Assembly (NCBI GenBank): GCA_022969215.1
Contig: JALJPA010000021.1
Coordinates: forward strand, 1-34,198
Origin: Colwellia sp.
GTDB lineage: Bacteria; Pseudomonadota; Gammaproteobacteria; Enterobacterales; Alteromonadaceae
Length of the DNA: 34,198 nucleotides
Direction: 5' to 3'
Both the position numbers and the translations under genes were made by a program. This document shows positions 27,576-34,198 of this stretch, in pieces. Each line of letters opens with the position of its first letter. Within the stretch, counting starts at the first letter, position 1. A model generated the notes under the pieces. That model made no database searches. It had not been told where the DNA came from and saw only the letters and a list, made by a program, of their open reading frames with translations.

Positions 27576-28457
27576 TTATTCTGTTAATATGTATTGTTGT
27601 GTTTGATTTCGGCCATTGTGCTTAGCTTGGTATAGCGCTTTATCAGCACCAGAGAAAATTTGCTCGGGCCCGATATCAACTTCTTGCTGGTAAGTACAGG
27701 TACCACAGCTAATCGTTAGCGCTATCTCTATCTCTTGAAAGATAAAGGCTTGTTCATTGAGCAACAAGCGTAATTGCTCAGCCACAAGTAGCGCACCTTC
27801 AACCTCGGTATTAGGGAGAATAAGACAAAACTCCTCACCTCCATAACGAAAGGCTATATCAGCACTACGCTTCAAGCTTTGCATTATATGTTTTGCCAAC
27901 CAAATCAGACACTGATCGCCGGCTAAGTGACCATAGTTATCATTCACCAATTTAAAGTGATCAATATCAATTAACACTAAACTCAATGGGGTAAGGTTAC
28001 GACGACTACGGCGGTACTCAGCTAATATTTTTTGATCGTAGCATCGTCGGTTGTGTAAACCGGTAAGTTCATCAAGAACATTTTTTCGTTCAAGCTCTTG
28101 GTTAGCACTTTCTAATTCTTGCAGAGCAATATTAAGCTCGAGTGTACGCTCTTGTACTCTTTCTTCTAGTAAGTCTTGACTATCTTCTTGGTCTTTAGAC
28201 AAGCTTTGCATTGCCTGTTCGACTATTTTGCTATTCTTTTTTGCTAATTTAAGTCGCAATAACATTTTTTGATATTTTTTGTGGAAGTGGCGACTTAAAT
28301 AACAGAAAATTAAGCAGGTTATTACGCTACCTAAAAGAATCCCCATACCAAAAAATAAATGTTCGGCACTCTCTTGTGCCATCGCCATACTCACAGGAGT
28401 ATATAGCATCAATAAGGATACATAACCTGTAACTTTAGCGATAACAATTGGCTTCAT
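27576..28457 (-). CDS. Membrane-anchored diguanylate cyclase in the tat-hemB operon
   Basis: A 293-residue protein. Two hydrophobic segments (about 8-26 and 34-55) leave only a few residues in the periplasm, followed by a long helical, probably coiled-coil linker (60-125, Glu/Gln/Leu-rich). The GGDEF domain begins at DELTGLHNRRCYD; the active site is GGEEF (206-210) and the inhibitory site R197-S-A-D200 is present. It should make c-di-GMP. There is no obvious sensor domain, so control may come through dimerisation by the linker. Its ATG directly abuts the tatD stop codon, and hemB follows after 15 bp, so expression is tied to both. Confidence 0.92.
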   Translation of the reverse strand: MKPIVIAKVTGYVSLLMLYTPVSMAMAQESAEHLFFGMGILLGSVITCLIFCYLSRHFHKKYQKMLLRLKLAKKNSKIVEQAMQSLSKDQEDSQDLLEERVQERTLELNIALQELESANQELERKNVLDELTGLHNRRCYDQKILAEYRRSRRNLTPLSLVLIDIDHFKLVNDNYGHLAGDQCLIWLAKHIMQSLKRSADIAFRYGGEEFCLILPNTEVEGALLVAEQLRLLLNEQAFIFQEIEIALTISCGTCTYQQEVDIGPEQIFSGADKALYQAKHNGRNQTQQYILTE

Positions 28458-29285
28458 TTAGGCTAATTCTTTCGTTGTGGGAAAATTAAAGACCTTTTCG
28501 GCATTACGGCTAGTTTGCCAAGCAATCTCTTCTTGGTCAAGACCTGTAATACTAGCAATTTCTTTCATGATGTAAGGTAAATAACCAGGTTCGTTACGGC
28601 TACTTTTGGGTTTTGGTCGAATCGTTCGAGGCGTTAAATAGGGTGCATCCGTTTCAATCAATAAACGATTTAATGGAATTAAACTGACAATTTCACGAAG
28701 GGTTTGACCACGACGCTCATCACATAGCCAACCGGTAATGCCAATATACATATCAGCTTCAATACATTGTCTTAATTCACTTTTCTCACCTGTAAAGCAG
28801 TGAGAGACCATGGCAGGTACTTTACCTAAGTATGGTGACAGAATGTTGAACCAAGGTTCAAAAGCATCTCTTTGATGTAAAAATAGTGGCATTTGTAGCT
28901 TAGCCGCTAAAGCAACTTGTTCACTAAAGACTTTAACTTGTTGTGCCGGAGCGGAAAAATTTCGATTGAAATCTAAACCACACTCCCCAATGGCTTTGAC
29001 TGGGGCTTGCATAGCTAATTGTTGAATCTGCTCTATATAATCAATTGAAACATGGTCAGCGTCGTGTGGATGAACACCTGCGGTGCTATATAAAAAATCA
29101 GGAAAATCTGTTTGGTATTGCTGACACAGTGTTAACGCTTTTTGACTTTCCTCAACACTGGTGCCCGTGATCAGTAAGCCGCTAAGCCCTGCCGACTGTG
29201 CACGGAGGATTACGGCTTCACGGTCTTTATCAAAACGTTTATTGGTTAAGTTAACGCCAACATCTATTAAAGTAGCTTTATTCAA
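28458..29285 (-). CDS. tatD: TatD family metal-dependent DNase
   Basis: A 275-residue TIM-barrel hydrolase with 3'-5' exonuclease/DNase activity in the family. Characteristic segments: LIDVGVNLTNKRFDKDR (6-22), STAGVHPHDAD, GECGLDFNRNFS (metal Glu), PLFLHQRDA, SHCFTGEKSE, GITGWLCDERRG and LIETDAPYLTPR. The NLTN start is the TatD rather than YcfH or YjjV subtype, in which GVNLT replaces DxHxH. Translation seems to start at TTG; no in-frame ATG is close enough. Despite its name it is not needed for Tat export. It lies after tatC and an unknown secreted protein in one operon. Confidence 0.95.
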   Translation of the reverse strand: MNKATLIDVGVNLTNKRFDKDREAVILRAQSAGLSGLLITGTSVEESQKALTLCQQYQTDFPDFLYSTAGVHPHDADHVSIDYIEQIQQLAMQAPVKAIGECGLDFNRNFSAPAQQVKVFSEQVALAAKLQMPLFLHQRDAFEPWFNILSPYLGKVPAMVSHCFTGEKSELRQCIEADMYIGITGWLCDERRGQTLREIVSLIPLNRLLIETDAPYLTPRTIRPKPKSSRNEPGYLPYIMKEIASITGLDQEEIAWQTSRNAEKVFNFPTTKELA

Positions 29286-29297
29286 AACAATCTCGCT

Positions 29298-29798
29298 CTA
29301 TTGTAGCCTTTTGACTTTAATACGCTTTTTTGTATTTTCTTTTTTGAGATATACAGAGCCAAATGCGCCTTTGGTTAAGATCACTCTACTGCCTATGCTT
29401 AACGTTAATGCAGCCGTATCTTTTTGCTGCCATTTTTGACCATTTTCAAAAATTATCTTCCACTGACCACGTACTGTTTTAGTTAATTTACTAATCGTTA
29501 GGGTAATGGTGTTTATTTCTTTAGCTAGTTCTTCCTTCGTTTTTTCTACATGATCTTTGCCAAAGTCATCAAGTTGTTGTTCAGTTAATGGAACTTTTTC
29601 ACTTGTTACCGGAGCACTTACTACTGCTTTTTTTTGCGGGGAAAGTGCATCAAAGCAGGTTAATCTTGCTTTATCCTGGCTTATTTGACTGCAAATATTA
29701 ATTTCAGCAGCCTGATTACTGGTCTGAGCCTGCGCTATTATTGGCAAAGCTAAGCCACTAATAAATGCGGCACAAGTTAACAAGTTTATAACTGTCAT
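29298..29798 (-). CDS. Predicted exported protein of unknown function in the tat operon
   Basis: A 166-residue protein with a Sec-type signal peptide (residues 1-24, cleavage after AQA). The mature part has two Cys (ICSQISQDKARLTCFDAL, about 35-52), which could form a disulfide, a charged helical middle (about 75-95), and a C-terminal beta-rich part with QWKIIFENGQKWQQKD and IGSRVILTKGAFGSVYLKK, then a basic tail. The C/RLxCFDAL pattern recurs in many small periplasmic proteins, but I know no function. Its ATG overlaps the tatC stop by 4 bp, so it is translationally coupled to the Tat translocase. The signal itself has no twin arginine. Confidence 0.78.
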   Translation of the reverse strand: MTVINLLTCAAFISGLALPIIAQAQTSNQAAEINICSQISQDKARLTCFDALSPQKKAVVSAPVTSEKVPLTEQQLDDFGKDHVEKTKEELAKEINTITLTISKLTKTVRGQWKIIFENGQKWQQKDTAALTLSIGSRVILTKGAFGSVYLKKENTKKRIKVKRLQ

Positions 29799-30559
29799 TC
29801 TTCGCTCTCTTTTACATCAATTGAATTTTCTTCGTCTTCTTTATGATAAAACGAAGCGATAATAATACCCACTTCAAACAATAGCAGCATAGGAACAGCG
29901 AGCATAGTTTGCGAGATAATATCTGGTGGTGTTAACAACATACCTATAACAAAAGCCCCAACAACAACATAAGCTCGCTTTTCTCTTAAACTATCAGGTG
30001 TCGTCATACCTGTCCAACACATCAAAATAATAGCAATAGGAATCTCAAACGCAGCGCCAAAAGCAAAAAACAGCTTTAAAATGAAATCAAGATAACTGCT
30101 GATATCGGTGGCAATCACCACCCCTTCCGGCGCTACGGAAGTAAAAAAAGCAAACACTACTGGAAAAACGACAAAATAAGCAAAAGCAATGCCGCTATAA
30201 AATAGTATTGTCGAGCCAATCATTAACGGCACAATCATACGCTTTTCATTACTATATAAGCCAGGCGCAACAAATGACCAGATTTGGTACAAAACAAATG
30301 GCATAGCGATAAAGAGTGATAATACTAAGGTTAGTTTAAAGGGGGCAAAAAATGGCGAGGCAACATCGGTCGCTATCATTTGTGAGCCTTCCGGCATGGT
30401 AGCTAACAACGGCTGCGCCACATATTGGTAAATATCTTGGGCAAAGTAAACTAAGCAGCAAAAGATAATTAACACACCTAAAATAGAGCGTAATAAACGA
30501 TTACGTAATTCTAACAGATGATCAAACAAGCTGGCACTTGGTGCTGGGGCTGTACTCAT
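29795..30559 (-). CDS. tatC: Sec-independent protein translocase subunit TatC
   Basis: A 254-residue inner-membrane protein with six membrane helices, the receptor for twin-arginine signal peptides. The N-terminal cytosolic signature DHLLELRNRLLRS (13-25) is present, followed by the periplasmic loop VAQPLLATMPEGSQMIATDV and FFAPFKLTL. The FxPGLYSNEKR loop (FVAPGLYSNEKR) is also conserved. The charged tail (KEDEENSIDVKESEE) is normal. The gene overlaps tatB by 4 bp and the next gene by 4 bp. Confidence 0.97.
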   Translation of the reverse strand: MSTAPAPSASLFDHLLELRNRLLRSILGVLIIFCCLVYFAQDIYQYVAQPLLATMPEGSQMIATDVASPFFAPFKLTLVLSLFIAMPFVLYQIWSFVAPGLYSNEKRMIVPLMIGSTILFYSGIAFAYFVVFPVVFAFFTSVAPEGVVIATDISSYLDFILKLFFAFGAAFEIPIAIILMCWTGMTTPDSLREKRAYVVVGAFVIGMLLTPPDIISQTMLAVPMLLLFEVGIIIASFYHKEDEENSIDVKESEE

Positions 30560-31032
30560 GGTTGGGGTTTATCACTTTCTGGGTTAGCTGCATTTACTGA
30601 AGGCTCAACAGAACTTACTTCTTGCGCAGATGCGCTGTCGACAAGCTGACTTTTCAAAACCTCGTCCTGAGCCATTTTAGCACTTACCGATGAAGCTAAT
30701 GAAGAAGAGATCATCGAGTCTAAAGGCTGAGTGTTCACTTTTTTGAATGGCTCAGTGACAGAGGCTGCCGCTTCTTGCAAAGTTTTTAACGACTCAGCAA
30801 CTTCTGGACTTAAGTTTTGCAAATTGCTTTGCTCTGCTTTTTTCAAATTGGCATGCAGTTCATGAATACGCAACTCTTCGGTTAGCTCAGTTTTAACGGT
30901 ATCACTAAACTTGCGCGCACCCGTGATCCAGCTACGCAGCGTACGTATTGCTACTGGTAAGCGCTCAGGACCCAAAATAACCAAGCCCATAATTGCAATA
31001 AGAATTAATTCCCAAAAACCTACATCAAACAT
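30556..31032 (-). CDS. tatB: Sec-independent protein translocase subunit TatB
   Basis: A 158-residue protein with one N-terminal membrane helix (about 4-20), the short hinge LGPERLP and an amphipathic helix (VAIRTLRSWITGARKFSD), which together mark TatB rather than TatA. With TatC it forms the complex that receives twin-arginine precursors. The C-terminal half is polar and low complexity (Ser, Ala, Glu), as is common. It starts 3 bp after the tatA stop and overlaps tatC by 4 bp. Confidence 0.95.
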   Translation of the reverse strand: MFDVGFWELILIAIMGLVILGPERLPVAIRTLRSWITGARKFSDTVKTELTEELRIHELHANLKKAEQSNLQNLSPEVAESLKTLQEAAASVTEPFKKVNTQPLDSMISSSLASSVSAKMAQDEVLKSQLVDSASAQEVSSVEPSVNAANPESDKPQP

Positions 31033-31035
31033 AAA

Positions 31036-31305
31036 TTAAGCCTGATCTGTTTCTTTAGTTTTGCTGTTAGCTTTAGTGGTTTGTTCTGATGCGCTGCCAG
31101 AGTTATCAGCTAAAGTATCTGAAGTTTTTTCGGCACTTGTCTTTTCGACATTAGTATTTTGCTCTTTATCTTCACCGATAGCACTTTTGAAACCTTTAAT
31201 CGCTGAGCCTAAATCTCCACCTAAATTACGTAGCTTTTTAGTGCCAAATAATAACACTACAATCACGGCAATAATAACCAGTTGCCAAATTCCGATTCCA
31301 CCCAT
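31036..31305 (-). CDS. tatA: Sec-independent protein translocase subunit TatA
   Basis: An 89-residue pore-forming subunit. The membrane helix (about 5-20, [15 protein letters not shown]) is followed by [21 protein letters not shown], the TatA hinge and amphipathic helix. The acidic, Ser/Thr-rich tail is normal. A good ribosome site (AGGAG, 6 nt) precedes it. It is the first gene of a minus-strand operon that runs through tatB, tatC, an unknown exported protein, tatD and a GGDEF gene to hemB. Confidence 0.96.
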   Translation of the reverse strand: MGGIGIWQLVIIAVIVVLLFGTKKLRNLGGDLGSAIKGFKSAIGEDKEQNTNVEKTSAEKTSDTLADNSGSASEQTTKANSKTKETDQA

Positions 31306-31375
31306 AATAAATTACTCCTGATATTTGATGCTCACATGACTAAGCAATACCCTAGCTCATGCTTTATGTGTAAAC

Positions 31376-31381
31376 ATTATA
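31376..31381 (-). promoter_or_regulatory. Predicted -10 box of the tat-hemB operon
   Basis: A perfect TATAAT on the minus strand about 70 bp before tatA. The -35 match is weak, so this is a tentative promoter. Confidence 0.4.
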
Positions 31382-31543
31382 TACCTAAATAATACCGGGA
31401 AACGAGTAAAAGCAGTAAATGAATGGGGAAATGATGAGCTAAAACAATATTTATTTTGTGGGTAAGTCTGTTTCGATAATAAATCGCTCAGAAAGGTAGT
31501 TAAAGTAGCTATTCAACTAAAGCTATTTACATAGGGGATCAAA

Positions 31544-31567
31544 AAAGGCGACTTTTCAGTCGCCTTT
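31544..31567 (-). terminator. Intrinsic terminator of the TonB-dependent receptor gene
   Basis: Perfect 10-bp arms AAAGGCGACT and AGTCGCCTTT around TTTC, followed on the minus strand by a T run, 22 bp after the stop. Confidence 0.9.
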
Positions 31568-31589
31568 ATTTTGAGCTACTTTCTACTTA

Positions 31590-34055
31590 CTAGAATTTAT
31601 AAGTAGTATTAACGAAGAAAGTACGACCGATTACATCATAGATGTTTGGTACTGTATTCATATCATTACCATTTGGTACTTCTTCTGGTTCAGTATCAAA
31701 TAAGTTTTTGATACCACCAGTTACCTGCCAAGCATCATTAATATGGTAAGCAGTTGAAATATTGTGGTAGATCACATCATCAGTTGTGAATACGTCTCCG
31801 TAATCAACACCTTCCATACCTTGGATATAATTAGCTGTATAAAGCAGGTTCAAGTCTTCAGTAATATCAGCACTAATCGTTAAGTTAGTCTTTAACTGTG
31901 AGTAACCACCCATATTGCCGTCAATTGTACCTTCATAGCTGATGTTATCTTCTACAAACTCAAGTAAGTAAGTAGTATCAAGCATAACTCTAAAAATTCC
32001 GGCAGTGTAACTAACATTCCAATCAATACCTGAAGTATTTTGTTGGCCAATGTTAGTTAATGCTGACGTCATCTCTGACAAATCACCCGTTGGAGTAATG
32101 TTAATTGTTTCACAAGCAACAAGGTCGCCTCCTTCACATTTATTCATCTCAGCTTGTACATTAACACGGCTAATGGCGTTGGTAATATCAAACTTCCAGT
32201 AATCTACGGTAGTAGATAGACCGTCAGTGATTTCCCACACTACACCAGCAGTGAATGACTCACTCTCTTCTGGTTGTAAATCGGGATCACTTGTATAGTT
32301 AACTTCGATTTGTGCATCTTGTGCGTTGCCCCACGGGTCAGATAAATAATCGAATGAACCTGAGTTACCGCCGAATAACTCACTAACACTTGGCGCTCTA
32401 AAACCTGTTGCGGCAACCGCTCTAAGCATTAAACCATCAGTAATACTGTAAGTAGCACCTAACTTCCACGTAGCTGCGCCACCAAAAGTCGAGTAGTTAT
32501 CGTAACGAGTCGCAGCTTCTACTGTGAAAGAATCAGTTACTGGTACAGAAATTTCACCGTAAAGAGATTGAACAGAGTAATTTCCTTCTGTTGGATCTTG
32601 TTGGGATGCAGTACTTTCACCAGCTTGAGTTATTAAATCAGGAGTGTAGTAACCACTTTCAAAGCGGCTTTCAACACCGATAGCATAACCAATATCAGAT
32701 TCATTAATACCACTGAAACCTGCAGCTAAGGTAAATTGCTCATTACCACCTTGGTTTTCTTCGGTGTACATAATACCTTCACTAGCTAAGAAGTCATTAT
32801 CCATAGGGTCGCCACTGAACCAATCATCTTGATGGTTATAAATGCTTTGTTCCATATTAGCGGCATGGATAGAGTTAGCAACACTGTCTTTAGAATCATT
32901 GCGACCATAAGTTGCTGACATATCCCACTGAGTGTCATTACTTAAATAACCAACTAGACCAACAGAAGCACGGTAAGTATCAGTTTCCTGTGCATAAATA
33001 CGTGGTCCGGCATCAGTCATACGACGTCTATAATTTAAAGTGTCTGGAGTATTGCCATCTTCATCTTTAAATTGATCGGTATATTTATCATCTAACAAGT
33101 CAGTATCTAAGTCGATATTTGCTGGCTGTGGTGCCATTTGTTGATTTGACTCACGACGCGTATACATAAAATCAATGCTTAACTCAGTATCATCTGCAAT
33201 TTCAGTATTAAAAGTGGTAAATAAACTCAATAATTCATTAGGTGTTTGTGCATAGCTATCATCGGTATAATCATAGCTTTCATCACGCGGCTTAAAACCA
33301 CCATTACCATCTGGCATCATGCCACCTAAGGTGCCACCTGGAATGAATGATGACTCACCAGGTGGTACAAAATCACGGTCCGACTGAATGATTTCACCAC
33401 GGTTTGAGTACTGTACGCCAACGACTATGTTACCGCCAGCAACTTCACTACCGTGTAAAATACTAAAACCACCGCTTTCGCCATCACCTTTATCGGTAAT
33501 GCTGCCGTCAGCTGTTATTTCTGTACCTTCAAAATCTTTTTTAGTGATGATGTTTACTACACCCGCGATAGCATCAGAGCCATATACCGCAGAAGCACCA
33601 TCTTTTAATATTTCAATGCTTTGAATCATTGAAACAGGAATTGTATTTAAATCTACTGAAGAATCTGCACCCGTACCAGAAGCAACCATACGACGACCAT
33701 TTAATAACACTAACGTACGTTGAACTCCCATACCACGTAAGTTAACTGTTGCAGAGCCACCTGAACCATTGTTTGATGTTGCACCTAAGCTCATACCTGA
33801 TGCAGCTGGCTGCATAGATAAAATTTCTTGTACTGAAGTAAAGCCACTTTTAGCAATAAAGTCAGACGAGATTACTGTTACTGGACTAGCTGTTTCAATA
33901 TCGGTTCTGTTAATGCGAGAACCGGTTACGGCAATGCGTTCTACTTCTTCTGCGCCTTCTTGGGCAATTGCTTGTACTGTAGTCATTGATGTTGCGGCTA
34001 GGGCAATCATTACTGCGCGGGTAACTACATTCTTTCTGGCTGTTCTTAGGCTCAT
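31590..34055 (-). CDS. TonB-dependent outer-membrane receptor
   Basis: An 821-residue outer-membrane transporter. A signal peptide (about 1-31, cleavage after IA or QA) is followed by a region resembling the TonB box (VERIAVTGSRI, about 38-48) and the plug domain (about 55-170, with VNLRGMGVQRTLVLLNGRRM and SIEILKDGASAVYGSDAIAG). The rest is a 22-strand barrel; TGFRAPSVSELFGG and the terminal VNTTYKF with a final Phe are typical. The architecture is that of the many Alteromonadales receptors for carbohydrates, peptides or siderophores. The substrate cannot be read, and no TonB, ExbB, transporter or glycosidase gene is adjacent. A repeat element begins 41 bp upstream of the start codon, so its promoter may overlap it. 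Confidence 0.93.
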   Translation of the reverse strand: MSLRTARKNVVTRAVMIALAATSMTTVQAIAQEGAEEVERIAVTGSRINRTDIETASPVTVISSDFIAKSGFTSVQEILSMQPAASGMSLGATSNNGSGGSATVNLRGMGVQRTLVLLNGRRMVASGTGADSSVDLNTIPVSMIQSIEILKDGASAVYGSDAIAGVVNIITKKDFEGTEITADGSITDKGDGESGGFSILHGSEVAGGNIVVGVQYSNRGEIIQSDRDFVPPGESSFIPGGTLGGMMPDGNGGFKPRDESYDYTDDSYAQTPNELLSLFTTFNTEIADDTELSIDFMYTRRESNQQMAPQPANIDLDTDLLDDKYTDQFKDEDGNTPDTLNYRRRMTDAGPRIYAQETDTYRASVGLVGYLSNDTQWDMSATYGRNDSKDSVANSIHAANMEQSIYNHQDDWFSGDPMDNDFLASEGIMYTEENQGGNEQFTLAAGFSGINESDIGYAIGVESRFESGYYTPDLITQAGESTASQQDPTEGNYSVQSLYGEISVPVTDSFTVEAATRYDNYSTFGGAATWKLGATYSITDGLMLRAVAATGFRAPSVSELFGGNSGSFDYLSDPWGNAQDAQIEVNYTSDPDLQPEESESFTAGVVWEITDGLSTTVDYWKFDITNAISRVNVQAEMNKCEGGDLVACETINITPTGDLSEMTSALTNIGQQNTSGIDWNVSYTAGIFRVMLDTTYLLEFVEDNISYEGTIDGNMGGYSQLKTNLTISADITEDLNLLYTANYIQGMEGVDYGDVFTTDDVIYHNISTAYHINDAWQVTGGIKNLFDTEPEEVPNGNDMNTVPNIYDVIGRTFFVNTTYKF

Positions 34056-34095
34056 TACTTCTACCTTTTTATAGTAAATTATTGGGAACTGATAT

Positions 34096-34198
34096 ATACC
34101 CGTTCCTATTCAAAGTGCAGAATTTCAGTGGGAGTTAAAATGACTTTAGGCAAGGAAAATAATTTAAGCATAGTCATTCTATGGTTTGATTATTTAAC
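34096..34198. repeat. Repeat element of the 263-bp family, cut by the window edge (copy C)
   Basis: Begins ATACCCGTTCCTATTCAA and runs to the end of the window in the same orientation as copy A. About nine in ten bases match 2884-2987. The small hairpin of copy A (CATAGT/ACTATG) is kept here as CATAG/CTATG with a changed loop. The far end is outside the window. Confidence 0.82.

Noticed and set aside
31061-31321. An 86-codon open frame on the plus strand opposite tatA
   Set aside because: It is the antisense shadow of tatA, with no ribosome site or recognisable domain; tatA is certain.
33388-34074. Plus-strand open frames opposite the 5' part of the TonB-dependent receptor gene
   Set aside because: They mirror the strongly biased codons of the receptor gene and have no protein-like features of their own.
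31590-34198. Fur control of the TonB-dependent receptor
   Set aside because: No sequence resembling the Fur palindrome was found in the 143 bp upstream that are visible, so an iron role was not assigned.

Overview
The window looks like a chromosomal segment of a low-GC marine gammaproteobacterium of the order Alteromonadales, most likely Colwelliaceae (Colwellia or Thalassotalea type). This rests on the gene content and order (radC/rpmB/rpmG/mutM/coaD, coaBC-slmA, ubiD-fre, trxA-rho facing rhlB-gppA, tatABC-tatD-hemB), the protein sequences, the AT-rich intergenic DNA and the dispersed short repeats. The genus is inferred from memory of these families; no search was run. Most of the window is core chromosome. 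No rRNA, tRNA, CRISPR array, prophage or transposase gene was seen.

Layout. 1-2016: the 3' part of bioH, a 100-residue protein resembling the two ends of a flagellar rod protein, and a HELAH metalloprotease-like protein. 2037-5602: a TetR regulator, a 263-bp repeat element, coaD, mutM (tail-to-tail overlap with coaD), an unknown membrane-anchored protein, rpmG and rpmB. 5873-7382: a three-gene insertion between rpmB and radC, made of a plasmid-style ParA, a ribbon-helix-helix partner and a PilZ protein. 7480-11776: radC, coaBC, slmA and pepD; dut is absent from its usual place between coaBC and slmA. 11823-17461: a membrane diguanylate cyclase, a CHASE-GGDEF-EAL protein, a Fur-box-preceded periplasmic iron-binding protein and an orphan NarL-type response regulator. 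17599-24732: fre, ubiD, rho, trxA, rhlB and a short Ppx/GppA phosphatase. 24788-26422: a small membrane protein and a TetR regulator divergent from a glutathione S-transferase gene, with a near-perfect operator palindrome between them. 26514-31305 (minus strand): the compact operon tatA-tatB-tatC-unknown secreted protein-tatD-GGDEF-hemB. 31590-34055: a TonB-dependent receptor.

Themes. Four proteins belong to c-di-GMP signalling (PilZ, two GGDEF, one GGDEF-EAL), and all three GGDEF domains keep both the active-site motif and the RxxD inhibitory site. Iron and heme functions recur: a Fur box, a ferric-ion binding protein and hemB.

The most novel structural signal is a short terminal-inverted-repeat element family with three copies: a 263-bp copy (2884-3146), a 64-bp copy made of little more than the two ends (19949-20012), and a copy running off the right edge (34096-34198). 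The best candidates for undescribed gene systems are the ParA/RHH/PilZ insertion and the rod-like mini-protein paired with the HELAH metalloprotease. No dramatic new defence or biosynthetic system is visible.
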